Of a stretch of DNA of 5,144 nucleotides, positions 4,896 to 5,144 are shown one piece after another. This DNA comes from Paludibacter sp. (GTDB taxonomy: Bacteria > Bacteroidota > Bacteroidia > Bacteroidales > Paludibacteraceae): contig JAQTOL010000272.1 in NCBI GenBank assembly GCA_028748945.1, positions 1-5,144 on the forward strand, written 5' to 3'. Position numbers and translations under genes: made by a program. Position 1 is the first letter of the stretch. Each line of letters starts with the position of its first letter. Below the pieces are notes generated by a model, which ran no database searches, was not told the DNA's origin, and was given only the letters and a program-made list of their open reading frames with translations.

Positions 4896-4920
4896 TTCCC
4901 CTTTAGGGGTTAGGGGTTTT
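4896..4920 (-). repeat. CCCCTAACCCCTAAAGGGG element, copy 4 (inverted)
   Basis: On the plus strand it reads TTCCCCTTTAGGGGTTAGGG followed by GTTTT, the reverse complement of copy 1 apart from one fewer C/G at the inner end. It contains the aroC stop (4903-4905) and the preceding codons for TPNP. Confidence 0.9.
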
Positions 4921-5144
4921 TGTTAGATACAAATCAATAAGTGTCAATGCCGCCATTGCTTCAACGATGGGCACTGCACGTGGTAATACACATGGATCGT
5001 GCCGACCACGGGCTTCCAGTTCAATCTTATTTTGATGAATATCCAGTGTTTCTTGTTTTTTGGCAATGGTTGCCACCGGTTTGAATAGTACGCGGAAATA
5101 AATATCCTGACCGTTACTGATGCCGCCCTGAACACCTCCGGAAT
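4903..5144 (-). CDS. aroC: Chorismate synthase, C-terminal part (5' end outside window)
   Basis: The frame gives the last 79 residues, beginning [18 protein letters not shown]. Chorismate synthase converts 5-enolpyruvylshikimate-3-phosphate to chorismate, using reduced FMN, as the last step of the shikimate pathway in the cytoplasm. [11 protein letters not shown] is the conserved FMN/substrate-site segment, and [20 protein letters not shown] (visible residues 47-66) is the C-terminal family signature. The full protein is usually about 355-360 residues, so roughly three quarters lies beyond the right edge. The natural protein should end near the LIDLYL helix; here it continues KTPNP and stops within a CCCCTAA repeat. 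That is the same last five residues as the unrelated nucleotidyltransferase at 3022-3759. Identification is secure. Confidence 0.97.
   Translation of the reverse strand, partial: SGGVQGGISNGQDIYFRVLFKPVATIAKKQETLDIHQNKIELEARGRHDPCVLPRAVPIVEAMAALTLIDLYLTKTPNP

Noticed and set aside
4944..5135. Minus-strand frame of 63 codons at the right edge
   Set aside because: It is out of frame with aroC, whose own frame is open from the window edge to the stop at 4903-4905 and carries clear chorismate synthase signatures.

Overview
The window reads as a piece of a Bacteroidota chromosome, most likely a Bacteroidales-type lineage; the genus cannot be set from this sequence. The evidence is a type IX secretion-like C-terminal tail on a secreted protein, TAnnTTTG-type -7 promoter motifs, no obvious Shine-Dalgarno sequences, a stand-alone 23S rRNA-IVS-type four-helix-bundle protein, and short CCCCTAACCCCTAAAGGGG repeats between genes. 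Nothing in it looks like a prophage, CRISPR array, tRNA or rRNA.

Layout. Bases 1-880 (minus) hold most of a secreted protein with a signal peptide, two tandem carbohydrate-binding-like (E-set) modules and the beginning of a sorting domain; its last residues lie beyond base 1. Bases 881-1082 are a divergent promoter region. On the plus strand follow a two-domain protein (AmgK-like sugar kinase fused to a RapZ C-terminal domain, 1083-2507), a four-helix-bundle gene (2587-2964) and a MurU-like nucleotidyltransferase (3022-3759). Facing them on the minus strand are a diacylglycerol-kinase-family lipid kinase (3848-4786) and, upstream of it, the 3' end of chorismate synthase aroC (4903-5144).

How the genes fit together. 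The kinase and the nucleotidyltransferase resemble, in sequence motifs and order, the AmgK/MurU pair that converts recycled cell-wall amino sugars first to the 1-phosphate and then to the UDP-sugar. Here the kinase carries a domain that in E. coli RapZ senses glucosamine-6-phosphate and binds small RNA. This suggests a peptidoglycan-recycling kinase physically coupled to a sensor of amino-sugar status, which is the most interesting functional idea in the window. The four-helix-bundle gene sits between the two. It is clearly more AT-rich than the following gene and is bracketed by imperfect inverted repeats that each contain a small hairpin, so it looks like a cassette inserted into a two-gene unit.

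Repeats. Two inverted pairs of a CCCCTAACCCCTAAAGGGG element occupy the two gene junctions on the right side. Two unrelated genes (the nucleotidyltransferase and aroC) read into a copy and end with the same TPNP-stop tail encoded by the element.
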